DNA of 7,719 nucleotides from the NCBI GenBank assembly GCA_019114015.1, contig DXGG01000015.1, positions 1 to 7,719 on the forward strand, read 5' to 3'. A model generated the notes under the pieces. That model was not told the DNA's origin. It did not search any database and saw only the letters and a program-made list of their open reading frames with translations. Every line of letters begins with the position of its first letter. The stretch's first letter is position 1. Below are positions 1 through 6,931 of the stretch, piece by piece. This DNA is from Candidatus Onthomorpha intestinigallinarum. GTDB taxonomy: Bacteria > Bacteroidota > Bacteroidia > Bacteroidales > P3. Position numbers and translations under genes: made by a program.

Positions 1-975
1 GTTTACGATTCTCTCCGTATCCTGTTTTTCCATACAGTTGAAATGTTTTCTCGGACAGCGGTCAAATCCCAGTTTACTGCAAGGCCGGCATGACAATCCT
101 TCAACCTCAAAATTGCATGTCGTTGCACAACTTGCCTTTTTCCTGTAAGGATACATGCCGAAATCAGTTACGGTATTGCCCCAAAGGCAGATAATGTTCT
201 TGTCCAAAGCCGCGGCAATATGCATCAGCCCCGTGTCGGGAGTTATCACCCCTAAGGATTTGTTCAAAAGCATTGCGCTTTGACCTATGTCATACAGCCC
301 GCAGGCATTAAATACTTTCGCTCCTGCGGTTTCAGATATGTTGTTGGCCTTTTCCCTGTCCGTCTTTCCTCCAAGAAGGACGATATGTTTTTTTATGCCA
401 TTGCATATTTTTGTCAATATGTCTTCCGGCATCTGTTTCGTATTGTGTCTACTGCCTACAACAATGGCAACATATCCTTCTTTGAAATCTTCCGGCAATT
501 CCTCAAATGATTTGTGGTCTTTTTCGCAGAAAAAATAATCGAGTCCTTTTCCGTCATTGGATACGTGCAGGGATTTCACCGCATCGAAATATCTGTCCAC
601 TATATGCCTCTCAGGCAACAGATTCAGTTTGAATCTGACCAACAGCATCTTTTTAAAATCCAATTTATCGAACGAAAAACACTTTTTCCTCAAGGCAAGT
701 CTGACCCTGAATGAGCGGATGTTCTTGTGCAAATCCACAATACAGTCATAATCCTGTTCTTTAAGGAAGGACACGGTGGAAGAAAAATCATCGGCAAGAG
801 GAATGACCTTGTCTATGTAAGGATTGTTTTCAAGCAATGGAGTGTTGACGGCTTTTGTCAGATAATGCAGCCGCACGGAAGGCAACTGTTCCTTTACGGC
901 CCTTACAACGGGTGTGGTAAGAACAATATCCCCTATGGAACTGAAACGTATTACAAGTATCTTCCTTGCTTTCAT
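1..975 (-). CDS. Glycosyltransferase family 9 (LPS heptosyltransferase-like), 3' end beyond window
   Basis: Translation of the minus strand from the ATG at 975 is open for 325 codons to the window edge. Family 9 transferases are usually about 340-350 residues, so only the C-terminal tail and stop are missing. Family marks: the N-terminal motif RFSSIGDIVLTTP (residues 10-22), whose Asp16 matches the catalytic Asp of heptosyltransferase I; VVGSRHNTKQMP near 148-159 and VLLGGKTDRE near 174-183, typical of the second Rossmann half; and the donor-site signature TPDTGLMHIAAAL at 245-257. These enzymes move a sugar from a nucleotide-sugar onto lipopolysaccharide core on the cytoplasmic face; donor and acceptor here are unknown. 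The tail carries six cysteines between residues 283 and 314. The gene begins one base after the sufB stop, so it is probably co-transcribed and translationally coupled with sufB. Assignment to the family is firm; a function within LPS or another glycan is inferred. Confidence 0.93.
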   Translation of the reverse strand, partial: MKARKILVIRFSSIGDIVLTTPVVRAVKEQLPSVRLHYLTKAVNTPLLENNPYIDKVIPLADDFSSTVSFLKEQDYDCIVDLHKNIRSFRVRLALRKKCFSFDKLDFKKMLLVRFKLNLLPERHIVDRYFDAVKSLHVSNDGKGLDYFFCEKDHKSFEELPEDFKEGYVAIVVGSRHNTKQMPEDILTKICNGIKKHIVLLGGKTDREKANNISETAGAKVFNACGLYDIGQSAMLLNKSLGVITPDTGLMHIAAALDKNIICLWGNTVTDFGMYPYRKKASCATTCNFEVEGLSCRPCSKLGFDRCPRKHFNCMEKQDTERIVN

Positions 976-976
976 T

Positions 977-2422
977 TTATCCTACACTCGAATCCAGACT
1001 GATGGAAAGCAGTTTTTGGGCCTCGACGGCAAATTCCATCGGCAGCTTGTTCAACACTTCCTTGGCGTATCCGTTGACTATCAGACCTACCGCCGCTTCC
1101 TGACTTATTCCTCTCTGACGACAGTAGAACAGCTGGTCTTCCGATATTTTGGAAGTGGTTGCTTCATGTTCCACTATCGAACTCTGATTCTCCACTTTTA
1201 TGTATGGGAATGTGTGTGCCCCGCATCTGTCAGTCATGAGTAGAGAATCGCACTGTGAATAGTTTCTCGAGTTTTCCGCCGATTTGTTTACCCTGACAAG
1301 ACCTCTGTATGAATTCTGGCTTTCCCCGCAGGAAATGCCTTTGCTTATGATTGTGCTTTTCGTGTTGCGTCCGATGTGCAGCATTTTCGTGCCTGTATCG
1401 GCCTGTTGCTTGTTGTTGGTAACGGCAACAGAATAAAATTCTCCTACGGAGTTGTCTCCCTGCAATATGCAACTTGGATACTTCCATGTTATTGCGGAAC
1501 CGGTTTCAACCTGAGTCCATGAAAGCTTTGCATTGTTGCCCTTGCATATTCCCCTTTTGGTTACAAAGTTATAGATTCCTCCTTTGCCGTTTTTGTCTCC
1601 CGGATACCAGTTCTGCACTGTCGAATATTTAACTTCCGCATCCTGCATTACAACTATCTCAACAATTGCGGCATGCAGTTGATTCTCATCCCGTTGAGGT
1701 GCGGTACAACCTTCCATGTATGATACATAAGAACCCTGATCCGCAACGATGAGCGTCCTTTCAAACTGTCCCGTTCCTCCCGCGTTTATCCTGAAATAAG
1801 TGGACAGTTCCATCGGACAGCGGACTCCTTTTGGAATGTAGCAGAACGAACCGTCCGAAAAAACGGCTGAATTCAAGGCTGCGAAAAAATTGTCGCTTAT
1901 CGGAACAACCGAAGCAAGATATTGACGTACCAAATCGGGATATTTCTGTACGGCTTCTCCGAATGAACAGAATATAACACCGGCTTTGTTCAGTGTTTCC
2001 TGAAAAGTTGTCTTTACCGAAACGGAATCCATGACCGCATCGACTGCTACACCGGTCAGCCTCTTTTGTTCGTCAAGAGATATGCCCAGTTTGTTGAAAG
2101 TGTCCAGCAGTTCGGGGTCAACCTCGTCAAGGCTGTTCAGTTTCTTTTTCGGTTTTGGTGCAGCGTAATATATGATGTCCTGATAGTTTATCGGAGGTAT
2201 GTCGAGGTGAGCCCAATGAGGTTCCTTCATAGTCTTGAATTTTCTGTATGCCTTAAGCCTGAATTCCAACAGCCAGTCCGGTTCGTTCTTTACCTTGGAT
2301 ATATGGCGCACCACATCCTCGTTTAAACCTTTCTCAATCAAATCTGTCTCTATTTCTGTGACGAATCCGTATTTGTATTCGCTGTTCGTTACATCCTTTA
2401 TTACATTTTCACTCGTATCCAT
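977..2422 (-). CDS. sufB: SufB, Fe-S cluster assembly scaffold protein
   Basis: 481 residues, complete, ATG at 2422 and TAA at 977-979. SufB works in the cytoplasm in the SufBC2D complex, accepting persulfide sulfur (from SufS and its partner) and building Fe-S clusters with the SufC ATPase. Clear family landmarks run the whole length: YKYGFVTEIETD at 17-28, a SufB core with YIPKGVRCPMELSTYFRIN, YMEGCTAPQRDENQLHAAIVE, SWTQVETGSAITWKYPSC, and the C-terminal CGAHTFPYI and EHEATTSKISEDQLFYC. Cys391 (in NYSQCDSLL) and the acidic/His trio Glu418-His419-Glu420 have the same 27-residue spacing as E. coli SufB Cys405 and Glu432-His433-Glu434, residues reported as essential for assembly. The ATG is the only reasonable start: the next Met is near residue 65, past conserved sequence. 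Oddities: the gene is followed by a glycosyltransferase rather than sufC, and its promoter leaves almost no leader. A SufD paralogue is ruled out by the conserved Cys and EHE residues and by strong SufB-specific motifs. Confidence 0.98.
   Translation of the reverse strand: MDTSENVIKDVTNSEYKYGFVTEIETDLIEKGLNEDVVRHISKVKNEPDWLLEFRLKAYRKFKTMKEPHWAHLDIPPINYQDIIYYAAPKPKKKLNSLDEVDPELLDTFNKLGISLDEQKRLTGVAVDAVMDSVSVKTTFQETLNKAGVIFCSFGEAVQKYPDLVRQYLASVVPISDNFFAALNSAVFSDGSFCYIPKGVRCPMELSTYFRINAGGTGQFERTLIVADQGSYVSYMEGCTAPQRDENQLHAAIVEIVVMQDAEVKYSTVQNWYPGDKNGKGGIYNFVTKRGICKGNNAKLSWTQVETGSAITWKYPSCILQGDNSVGEFYSVAVTNNKQQADTGTKMLHIGRNTKSTIISKGISCGESQNSYRGLVRVNKSAENSRNYSQCDSLLMTDRCGAHTFPYIKVENQSSIVEHEATTSKISEDQLFYCRQRGISQEAAVGLIVNGYAKEVLNKLPMEFAVEAQKLLSISLDSSVG
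980..983 (-). promoter_or_regulatory. Weak Shine-Dalgarno-like AGGA for the glycosyltransferase, inside the end of sufB
   Basis: On the minus strand the sufB end reads GTAGGATAAAATG: an AGGA four bases before the ATG, overlapping the last sense codon and the stop of sufB. Bacteroidota rely little on Shine-Dalgarno pairing, so re-initiation by ribosomes ending sufB may matter more. It supports the ATG at 975 as the start. Confidence 0.35.
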
Positions 2423-2458
2423 ATTGCAAAAATACTATTTTTGACTTGTACCGCAAAA
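2423..2458 (-). promoter_or_regulatory. sufB promoter, Bacteroidota type
   Basis: Read on the minus strand, a TTTTG -33 element (2458-2454) is followed by 19 bases and then TATTTTTG (2434-2427), a perfect match to the Bacteroidota -7 consensus TAnnTTTG. Only CAAT (2426-2423) separates the -7 box from the sufB ATG. Since transcription in this phylum starts about 4-7 bases after the -7 box, the predicted start is at or within a base or two of the ATG, giving a leaderless or nearly leaderless mRNA. The -7 box is also one arm of a perfect palindrome (2427-2443), suggesting repression by occlusion. Confidence 0.8.
2427..2443. promoter_or_regulatory. 17-base perfect palindrome covering the sufB -7 box (candidate operator)
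   Basis: CAAAAATA-C-TATTTTTG is a perfect 8-1-8 inverted repeat. One arm is the -7 element of the sufB promoter; the other lies in its spacer. A one-base loop cannot form an RNA hairpin, and the site is upstream of the predicted transcription start, so it is best read as a dimeric protein-binding site on DNA. Part of the symmetry could come from the T-rich -7 consensus itself, but the second arm has no such excuse: no -33 element stands at the right distance for a plus-strand promoter. Confidence 0.55.
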
Positions 2459-2481
2459 TTGAAACGAAGAAAGGATTTAAT

Positions 2482-2536
2482 GGAATTTGATTCTAAAAAA
2501 ATCTTTTCAGAAAAGAAAAAAACGGAATCAGATTCC
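2482..2536. repeat. Three 13-base palindromes at exact 21-base spacing (candidate operator array)
   Basis: Three 6-1-6 inverted repeats are centred at 2488, 2509 and 2530. Copy 1 (2482-2494) is GGAATTTGATTCT, imperfect with 4 of 6 pairs. Copy 2 (2503-2515) is CTTTTCAGAAAAG, perfect, and extends to 7-1-7 with the flanking T and A. Copy 3 (2524-2536) is GGAATCAGATTCC, perfect. Copies 1 and 3 agree at 10 of 13 positions; copies 2 and 3 share the core TCAGA. Runs of seven A follow copies 1 and 2 at the same 21-base phase (2495-2501, 2516-2522), which should bend the DNA. The array sits upstream of both divergent promoters, roughly -67 to -110 for sufB and -86 to -128 for the protease gene, a position more usual for activation or looping than for simple blocking. 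The bound regulator is unknown. Confidence 0.6.
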
Positions 2537-2579
2537 AATTCAAGAGGTTAAAACCCCACCTCATTCATCCGCACACATG

Positions 2580-2609
2580 TTGCCCGTGTAGTTAAATTTC
2601 GTACCTTTG
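2580..2609 (+). promoter_or_regulatory. Promoter of the C25 peptidase operon, Bacteroidota type
   Basis: TTG (2580-2582), a 19-base spacer, then TACCTTTG (2602-2609), a full match to the -7 consensus TAnnTTTG. Transcription is expected to start near 2613-2616, leaving a leader of about 25-28 A-rich bases (CAATAAAGAAAAAACAAG and onward) with no Shine-Dalgarno sequence before the ATG at 2641. An A-rich, unstructured leader is normal for well-translated genes in this phylum. Confidence 0.82.
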
Positions 2610-2640
2610 CCGTTCAATAAAGAAAAAACAAGTCACGATC

Positions 2641-5600
2641 ATGAAAAAATTCATATTGCCTGTAATAACGCTTACACTGTTGTCGCTGCAACTCAACAGT
2701 CAGGTATTGCTCAAAGGTCATAAGGAAGAAAACGGAAAGATGAACCTCAAGGAATCTTTCACCGATCTGGTATTCACACAACAGTTTTCACATCTGGAAT
2801 TGAGCACTGTGGTCGAGAATTCCGAGACATTCTATCGTCTGGACATGGGAGAAAACATGCTTGTGACCGAAAAGAGGGCGGAGGCGGAACTTCCGGTGTA
2901 TTCCTGTCTTGTGGAGATACCCTTGTGCGAAGACATAGAAATAGAGGAGAAAGTGTTGTCGTCCGAAATTCTGGAATTGAAGGACGGAATAAAGATATTG
3001 CCGAGACAGGCCTCGCAATCCAAACAGAACGAAGAAATCCCTTTTGAAATGAATCGGGAATACTATTCGCGCAACAGCTTCGGCAACGAAGTCAGAACGG
3101 AGATAGAGGTATTGGGAATAATGAACGGTGTTCGTCTTGCACGACTTGGCATAAAGCCGGTGAGATACAATCCCGCCGCAAACAAGATAGAGATTGCCAA
3201 GGAAATAGAAGTGAAAGTCCACTTCGTAAATCCGGACTACAATGGAACACTCGCACTGAGAGCAAAGGCCAACAACAGTCTTGCGGGCTTCATAGGCAGC
3301 AGGACGATAAACTCCAAGAACATCTCGGCGAGCGTTTCGGGCAGTGCGGTTTCAAGACCGTACAAGATGGTGATAGTTTCCGATCCCATGTTCGAAGAGG
3401 TCTTGCAGCCCTTCATACAATGGAAAACCGAGCAGGGTTTTGAAATTATTGAAACCTATACGGACCAGACGGGTTCGACGACCGCAGGCATCAAAGCCTA
3501 TCTCCAGTCCTTGTGGGACGAGGCCGATGAGGACAATCCCTCACCGGACTATCTTCTCATTTGCGGAGATACCGGTCAGGTACCCACATTCGATGGCGAA
3601 CATGAGATATACGGCAGCGGACACGTGACTGACCTTTATTATGCGGAATATACGGGCGACATATTGCCCGATTTGTTTTACGGACGCTTCTCCGCAAGCA
3701 ATGTGACCGACATGCAGGCCATAGTGAACAAAACGATAACCTACGAAAAATACCAATTCGCCCAACAGGACAAGGAATACCTCAACCGTATCCTTCTGGT
3801 TGCGGGCAAGGAGACCTCATCGCCGGCGCCTACCTGTGTCAACGGACAGATGAACTATGTGAAAAACTATTTCAGTGACCTTGACACCTCCGTTTACTAC
3901 AATCCCTCTTCCGGAGATGCAGGCAACGTAAGCCAGATAATGAACAAGCTGGACGAAGGTCAGGGGTTTGTCAACTATTCAGCCCATTGCGACCAATACG
4001 GATGGTACATACCGGAATTTTTGACAAGCGAAGTGGAATCGATGTCAAATACGGGCAAATACGGATTTTTCGTGAACAACTGCTGTCTTTCAAGCAAGTT
4101 CGATGTTGGGGAATGCTTCGCAGAGAAACTTCTTCGTGCCGACAACAAGGGGGCGGTTGCGGTGATAGGAGGAAGCAACAGCACGTACTGGAACGAAGAC
4201 TTCTACTGGTCGGTGGGAAGCAAGACTCCCGTTCTAAACCCTTCTTACGATGCAAACAAGCTTGGAGCATACGACAGGCTGTTCCATACCCATTCCGAAC
4301 CTTTCGGCAGCTGGTACACGACGGCAGGACAGATGGTACAGGCAGGTAATCTGGCCGTGGAGATGATGAATTCCGAGCTGACCAACTATTATTGGGAGAT
4401 ATACAACTGCATGGGCGACCCTTCACTGACTCCTTATGTCGGAGAGGCTAACATGTTCGAGGACAACCTGCCCGAAATGCTGCCATTGGGCACAGCCGAG
4501 TTTTCATTGGGCAATCTGCCTGCATACACTTACGTAGGACTGTCGTTCAACGGTGTTCTGAGGGGTGCATCGCAAGCCGATGAGACGGGAAACGTGAACA
4601 TAAGTTTCGAACCGCTCGGTCAGGAAGGCTATCTCAAGGTGGTATTGAGCAATCAGTTCTATGCACCTCTGACGGATTCCATCAGGATAACCCAAAGCGA
4701 AGATGCATACATATTGGTTTCTGACGTGGAATTCATAGACTGCGCAAGCATGCAGCAGGCAGATTCTTTGGAAGTGAACAAGGAATATTTCATAAACTGC
4801 AAACTAAAGAATCTGGGCATTCAAACGGCGGAAAACACCCGTGTGGAAATAGAGGATACACATGGAACGGAACTGCTGACATCCTCAATGCAGACCGGAA
4901 ATATTGCTTCCGGTGCGGAGGTGGAATGCGACAACACTTTAAAGATAAGAATTGTAGACGGACTTGCAAACGGAAGCACTTTGGAAGTGACACTCGACAT
5001 AAACGGGACGGACTATTCGGATACCAAACGCATAAGGAAGAAGATAGCCGCTCCAATGCCCGATATCCTTGATGTGAGTATAAACGAGACTCAGGGAGGA
5101 AAGTCCTTGACCTTCACCCTTTCCAACACAGGCAGTGTGACAAGCGGTGAGGGAGAAGTAAGGTTTGTCAACGAATCCCCGTCATTAATCGACATCAGCG
5201 GGGAATCGTCAAAGTCTGTGGAGGCTTTGTCACCGGGACAATCCGTAGAGGTAACGTTCGATTTGTACGTGAACAACAGTACGACGGAGGAGAAAATGAG
5301 GTTTACCATAATGTATTCGGCGGGCAATTATCAGATAACCAAGAATTACATCGTGGACATGAACAACCGTATGGAAACATTCGAGAACGGCAGCTTCACG
5401 CTTGAGGAGTGGGACTTGGGGTCTTCATACTGCTGGACAACGGATACCGAAGAGAAGTACAACGGTAATTATTCCGCACGCTCGGCACAGATAGGCAACT
5501 CCAAAGTATCTGCCCTGTCAATCACGACAAACGTTCTGACAAATGACAGCATTTCGTTCTACTACAAGGTGTCATCGGAAAAAAACTACGACTACTTCAT

Positions 5601-6045
5601 CTTCTACATAGACGATCAGGTAAAAATCAAAGCATCCGGTACGGAAGCGGGTTGGAAGCGGGCATCGTTTGCGGTAGACAGGGGAGAACATACCTTCCGA
5701 TTCGAATATTCAAAAGATTACTCGAGCAGTCAGGGTTCGGATGCGGCATGGATTGACGATGTAAAAATGCCTTTGAGCGGCAACGTCACATTCGATAGGA
5801 CGACAGAGGAGAGGAACGGTTTGAAGATATACCCTAATCCCGCAAGAGACTTTGTCCAAATAGACAATTTGAAAGGCGGCGAAGATATAATGATATTCGA
5901 CCTCAACGGAAGGATATGTTACAAAACCAAGTCCGCGAACGGCTCGGCAAGGATAAATGTAAACATGTTGACAAGCGGTTCATATTATATATGCGTGAAA
6001 GACAGCTTAAAGGTTGTCACCGAAAAACTGATGATAGCAAGATAA
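2641..6045 (+). CDS. Secreted gingipain-like cysteine peptidase (family C25) with T9SS sorting domain
   Basis: 1134 residues. Order of parts: Sec signal peptide (1-20, cleavage likely before Gln21); C25 propeptide (about 21-200, ending with VRLARLGIKPVRYNP at 164-178); Arg-containing linker; caspase-like C25 catalytic domain (about 240-600); gingipain-type Ig-like domain (about 610-685); two beta-sandwich, possibly CARDB-like regions (about 690-800 and 805-905); a jelly-roll domain like the cleaved adhesins of gingipains (about 912-1048, FENG to DDVKMP); and a type A T9SS sorting domain (about 1060-1134, YPNPARD, DLNGR, LTSGSYY, KLMIAR). His449 (SAHCDQYGW) and Cys482 (NNCC) are 33 residues apart, exactly as in RgpB (211/244) and Kgp (444/477). 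Asp520 in WNEDFYW matches Kgp Asp516 in the S1 pocket, so cleavage after Lys is plausible. The protein should cross the outer membrane through T9SS and be surface-bound or released. PorU, the C25 sortase, is unlikely because of the early catalytic domain and extra adhesin-like domain. First gene of a likely operon with the two genes downstream. Confidence 0.95.
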   Translation: MKKFILPVITLTLLSLQLNSQVLLKGHKEENGKMNLKESFTDLVFTQQFSHLELSTVVENSETFYRLDMGENMLVTEKRAEAELPVYSCLVEIPLCEDIEIEEKVLSSEILELKDGIKILPRQASQSKQNEEIPFEMNREYYSRNSFGNEVRTEIEVLGIMNGVRLARLGIKPVRYNPAANKIEIAKEIEVKVHFVNPDYNGTLALRAKANNSLAGFIGSRTINSKNISASVSGSAVSRPYKMVIVSDPMFEEVLQPFIQWKTEQGFEIIETYTDQTGSTTAGIKAYLQSLWDEADEDNPSPDYLLICGDTGQVPTFDGEHEIYGSGHVTDLYYAEYTGDILPDLFYGRFSASNVTDMQAIVNKTITYEKYQFAQQDKEYLNRILLVAGKETSSPAPTCVNGQMNYVKNYFSDLDTSVYYNPSSGDAGNVSQIMNKLDEGQGFVNYSAHCDQYGWYIPEFLTSEVESMSNTGKYGFFVNNCCLSSKFDVGECFAEKLLRADNKGAVAVIGGSNSTYWNEDFYWSVGSKTPVLNPSYDANKLGAYDRLFHTHSEPFGSWYTTAGQMVQAGNLAVEMMNSELTNYYWEIYNCMGDPSLTPYVGEANMFEDNLPEMLPLGTAEFSLGNLPAYTYVGLSFNGVLRGASQADETGNVNISFEPLGQEGYLKVVLSNQFYAPLTDSIRITQSEDAYILVSDVEFIDCASMQQADSLEVNKEYFINCKLKNLGIQTAENTRVEIEDTHGTELLTSSMQTGNIASGAEVECDNTLKIRIVDGLANGSTLEVTLDINGTDYSDTKRIRKKIAAPMPDILDVSINETQGGKSLTFTLSNTGSVTSGEGEVRFVNESPSLIDISGESSKSVEALSPGQSVEVTFDLYVNNSTTEEKMRFTIMYSAGNYQITKNYIVDMNNRMETFENGSFTLEEWDLGSSYCWTTDTEEKYNGNYSARSAQIGNSKVSALSITTNVLTNDSISFYYKVSSEKNYDYFIFYIDDQVKIKASGTEAGWKRASFAVDRGEHTFRFEYSKDYSSSQGSDAAWIDDVKMPLSGNVTFDRTTEERNGLKIYPNPARDFVQIDNLKGGEDIMIFDLNGRICYKTKSANGSARINVNMLTSGSYYICVKDSLKVVTEKLMIAR

Positions 6046-6055
6046 TACACTGCCG

Positions 6056-6931
6056 ATGAAAGATTCCGTCTCTGTACATATTCCCGTTAAGGATACCTTG
6101 TTCGTGCCCTTGTACATACGCAAGGACACGAGTTTTTCTGGGAATACCGACAGCACGGTCAACTTCAGGGATTATGTGACGGATATACTCAACGACTCTT
6201 TCCCGGTGATGGAATACAGACCGAGCCTGTTTGTCGAGAAGACCTGTGCCTGCGACAAACAGATGAAGCTTCAGCCTATAAGCCATAGCCAAGACAATCA
6301 CGATTGGGCGTTTATCGTTTTGCTCTTTGTACTTTCCGTAATGGCAGTTGTAATGAAATTTTTTAGTTACAGATACTTCGAAATACTTCGCAGTTGTTTT
6401 TCAAACAAGTTTTTCGAGATATTTCTCAAATATAACAACAGCTTCGTCTTGTATATAACGCTATTGGCTCTGCCGGTAATATCTCTTTTGTTATATGCTT
6501 TCGCCTCATATTTTGAACTGGACGGCAATTTTGGGTACGACCTTAAGGGATATGAACTGTACGCGATAGCATTTGCCGTTGTATCGTCCTATATTGCGAT
6601 AAAGATACTTCTGATAAAGTTTCTCGGTTCTCTTTTCAGGAACAAGGAGATAACACGTTGCTACATCACCAACCAACTGTCCTTTCTCTGTCTGGATTCC
6701 CTGATACTGTATCTGCCGACGGCATTGGCTTTGTTCGTTAATGATTACATGCGATATTACTTTGTGATTGCGGCTTCTTCAATCTTTGTCCTGCTAAGCG
6801 TAATAAGGGCTGTACGAGGGCTTTATCTGATTATTAACTTGTTTAAATTTTCCAGTGTCTATTTATTTTGCTACCTTTGCATCGTCGAATTTTTACCTTT
6901 GTTCATATTGGTAAAGGTATTGTTTATGTGA
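6056..6931 (+). CDS. DUF4271 family integral membrane protein
   Basis: 291 residues, function unknown. A polar N-terminal region of about 80 residues ends in the stretch RPSLF (56-60) to QPISHSQDNHDW (73-84) that is usual for DUF4271 proteins; about six hydrophobic segments follow, near 84-102, 130-153, 166-189, 207-228, 234-260 and 266-291. Most of the protein is therefore buried in the inner membrane. Two cysteines (64 and 66, TCAC) lie in the soluble part. I choose the ATG at 6056, 10 bases after the protease stop; no Shine-Dalgarno sequence precedes it. From memory of Bacteroidota genomes, DUF4271 genes commonly stand directly before hemD, as here. That conserved pairing hints at a link to heme metabolism or simply to a housekeeping operon; the sequence shows no catalytic motif. 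The last 20 codons overlap two promoter-like -7 boxes for hemD. Confidence 0.88.
   Translation: MKDSVSVHIPVKDTLFVPLYIRKDTSFSGNTDSTVNFRDYVTDILNDSFPVMEYRPSLFVEKTCACDKQMKLQPISHSQDNHDWAFIVLLFVLSVMAVVMKFFSYRYFEILRSCFSNKFFEIFLKYNNSFVLYITLLALPVISLLLYAFASYFELDGNFGYDLKGYELYAIAFAVVSSYIAIKILLIKFLGSLFRNKEITRCYITNQLSFLCLDSLILYLPTALALFVNDYMRYYFVIAASSIFVLLSVIRAVRGLYLIINLFKFSSVYLFCYLCIVEFLPLFILVKVLFM
6872..6901 (+). promoter_or_regulatory. Twin TACCTTTG -7 boxes, possible internal promoter(s) for hemD
   Basis: TACCTTTG occurs at 6872-6879 and again at 6894-6901, identical to the -7 box of the protease promoter. The second box has a TTTTG (6866-6870) 23 bases upstream, slightly longer than the usual 19-21; the first has no good -33 element. 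A start near 6905-6908 would leave a leader of about 32-35 bases before the hemD ATG. Both lie in codons for a hydrophobic helix (Tyr-Leu-Cys, Leu-Pro-Leu), where T-rich sequence is expected, so chance is a serious alternative. Confidence 0.35.

Noticed and set aside
280..1243. Several plus-strand open frames of 64-109 codons opposite the glycosyltransferase and sufB
   Set aside because: They lie antisense to two strongly conserved genes, overlap each other in different frames, and their translations show no recognisable protein character.
2436..2443. Plus-strand TATTTTTG as a second promoter -7 box
   Set aside because: No TTG or TTTG lies 19-21 bases upstream (the region reads as early sufB codons), and the predicted transcript would duplicate the better protease promoter. 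It is better explained as the second arm of the palindrome.
2441..2445. TTGAC as a sigma-70 type -35 element on the plus strand
   Set aside because: No TATAAT-like -10 follows at 16-18 bases, and this phylum uses the -33/-7 consensus instead.
2481..2537. Long stem-loop or terminator formed by pairing copy 1 with copy 3
   Set aside because: The two arms can pair (12 of 14) because each is itself near-palindromic, but the region lies upstream of both promoters and so is not expected to be in either transcript; there is no converging gene to terminate.
3971..4426. Minus-strand open frame of 151 codons (and a 120-codon plus-strand frame) inside the protease gene
   Set aside because: Both are overlapped by the catalytic domain with its conserved His-Cys region; their residue composition (rich in Arg, Cys, Ser, Pro) is typical of shadow frames.
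2641..6045. Protease being PorU, the T9SS sortase, which is also family C25
   Set aside because: The catalytic Cys is at 482, much earlier than in PorU of P. gingivalis; the N-terminus is a C25 propeptide, and an adhesin-like jelly-roll domain precedes the sorting domain. Features fit a cargo protease.
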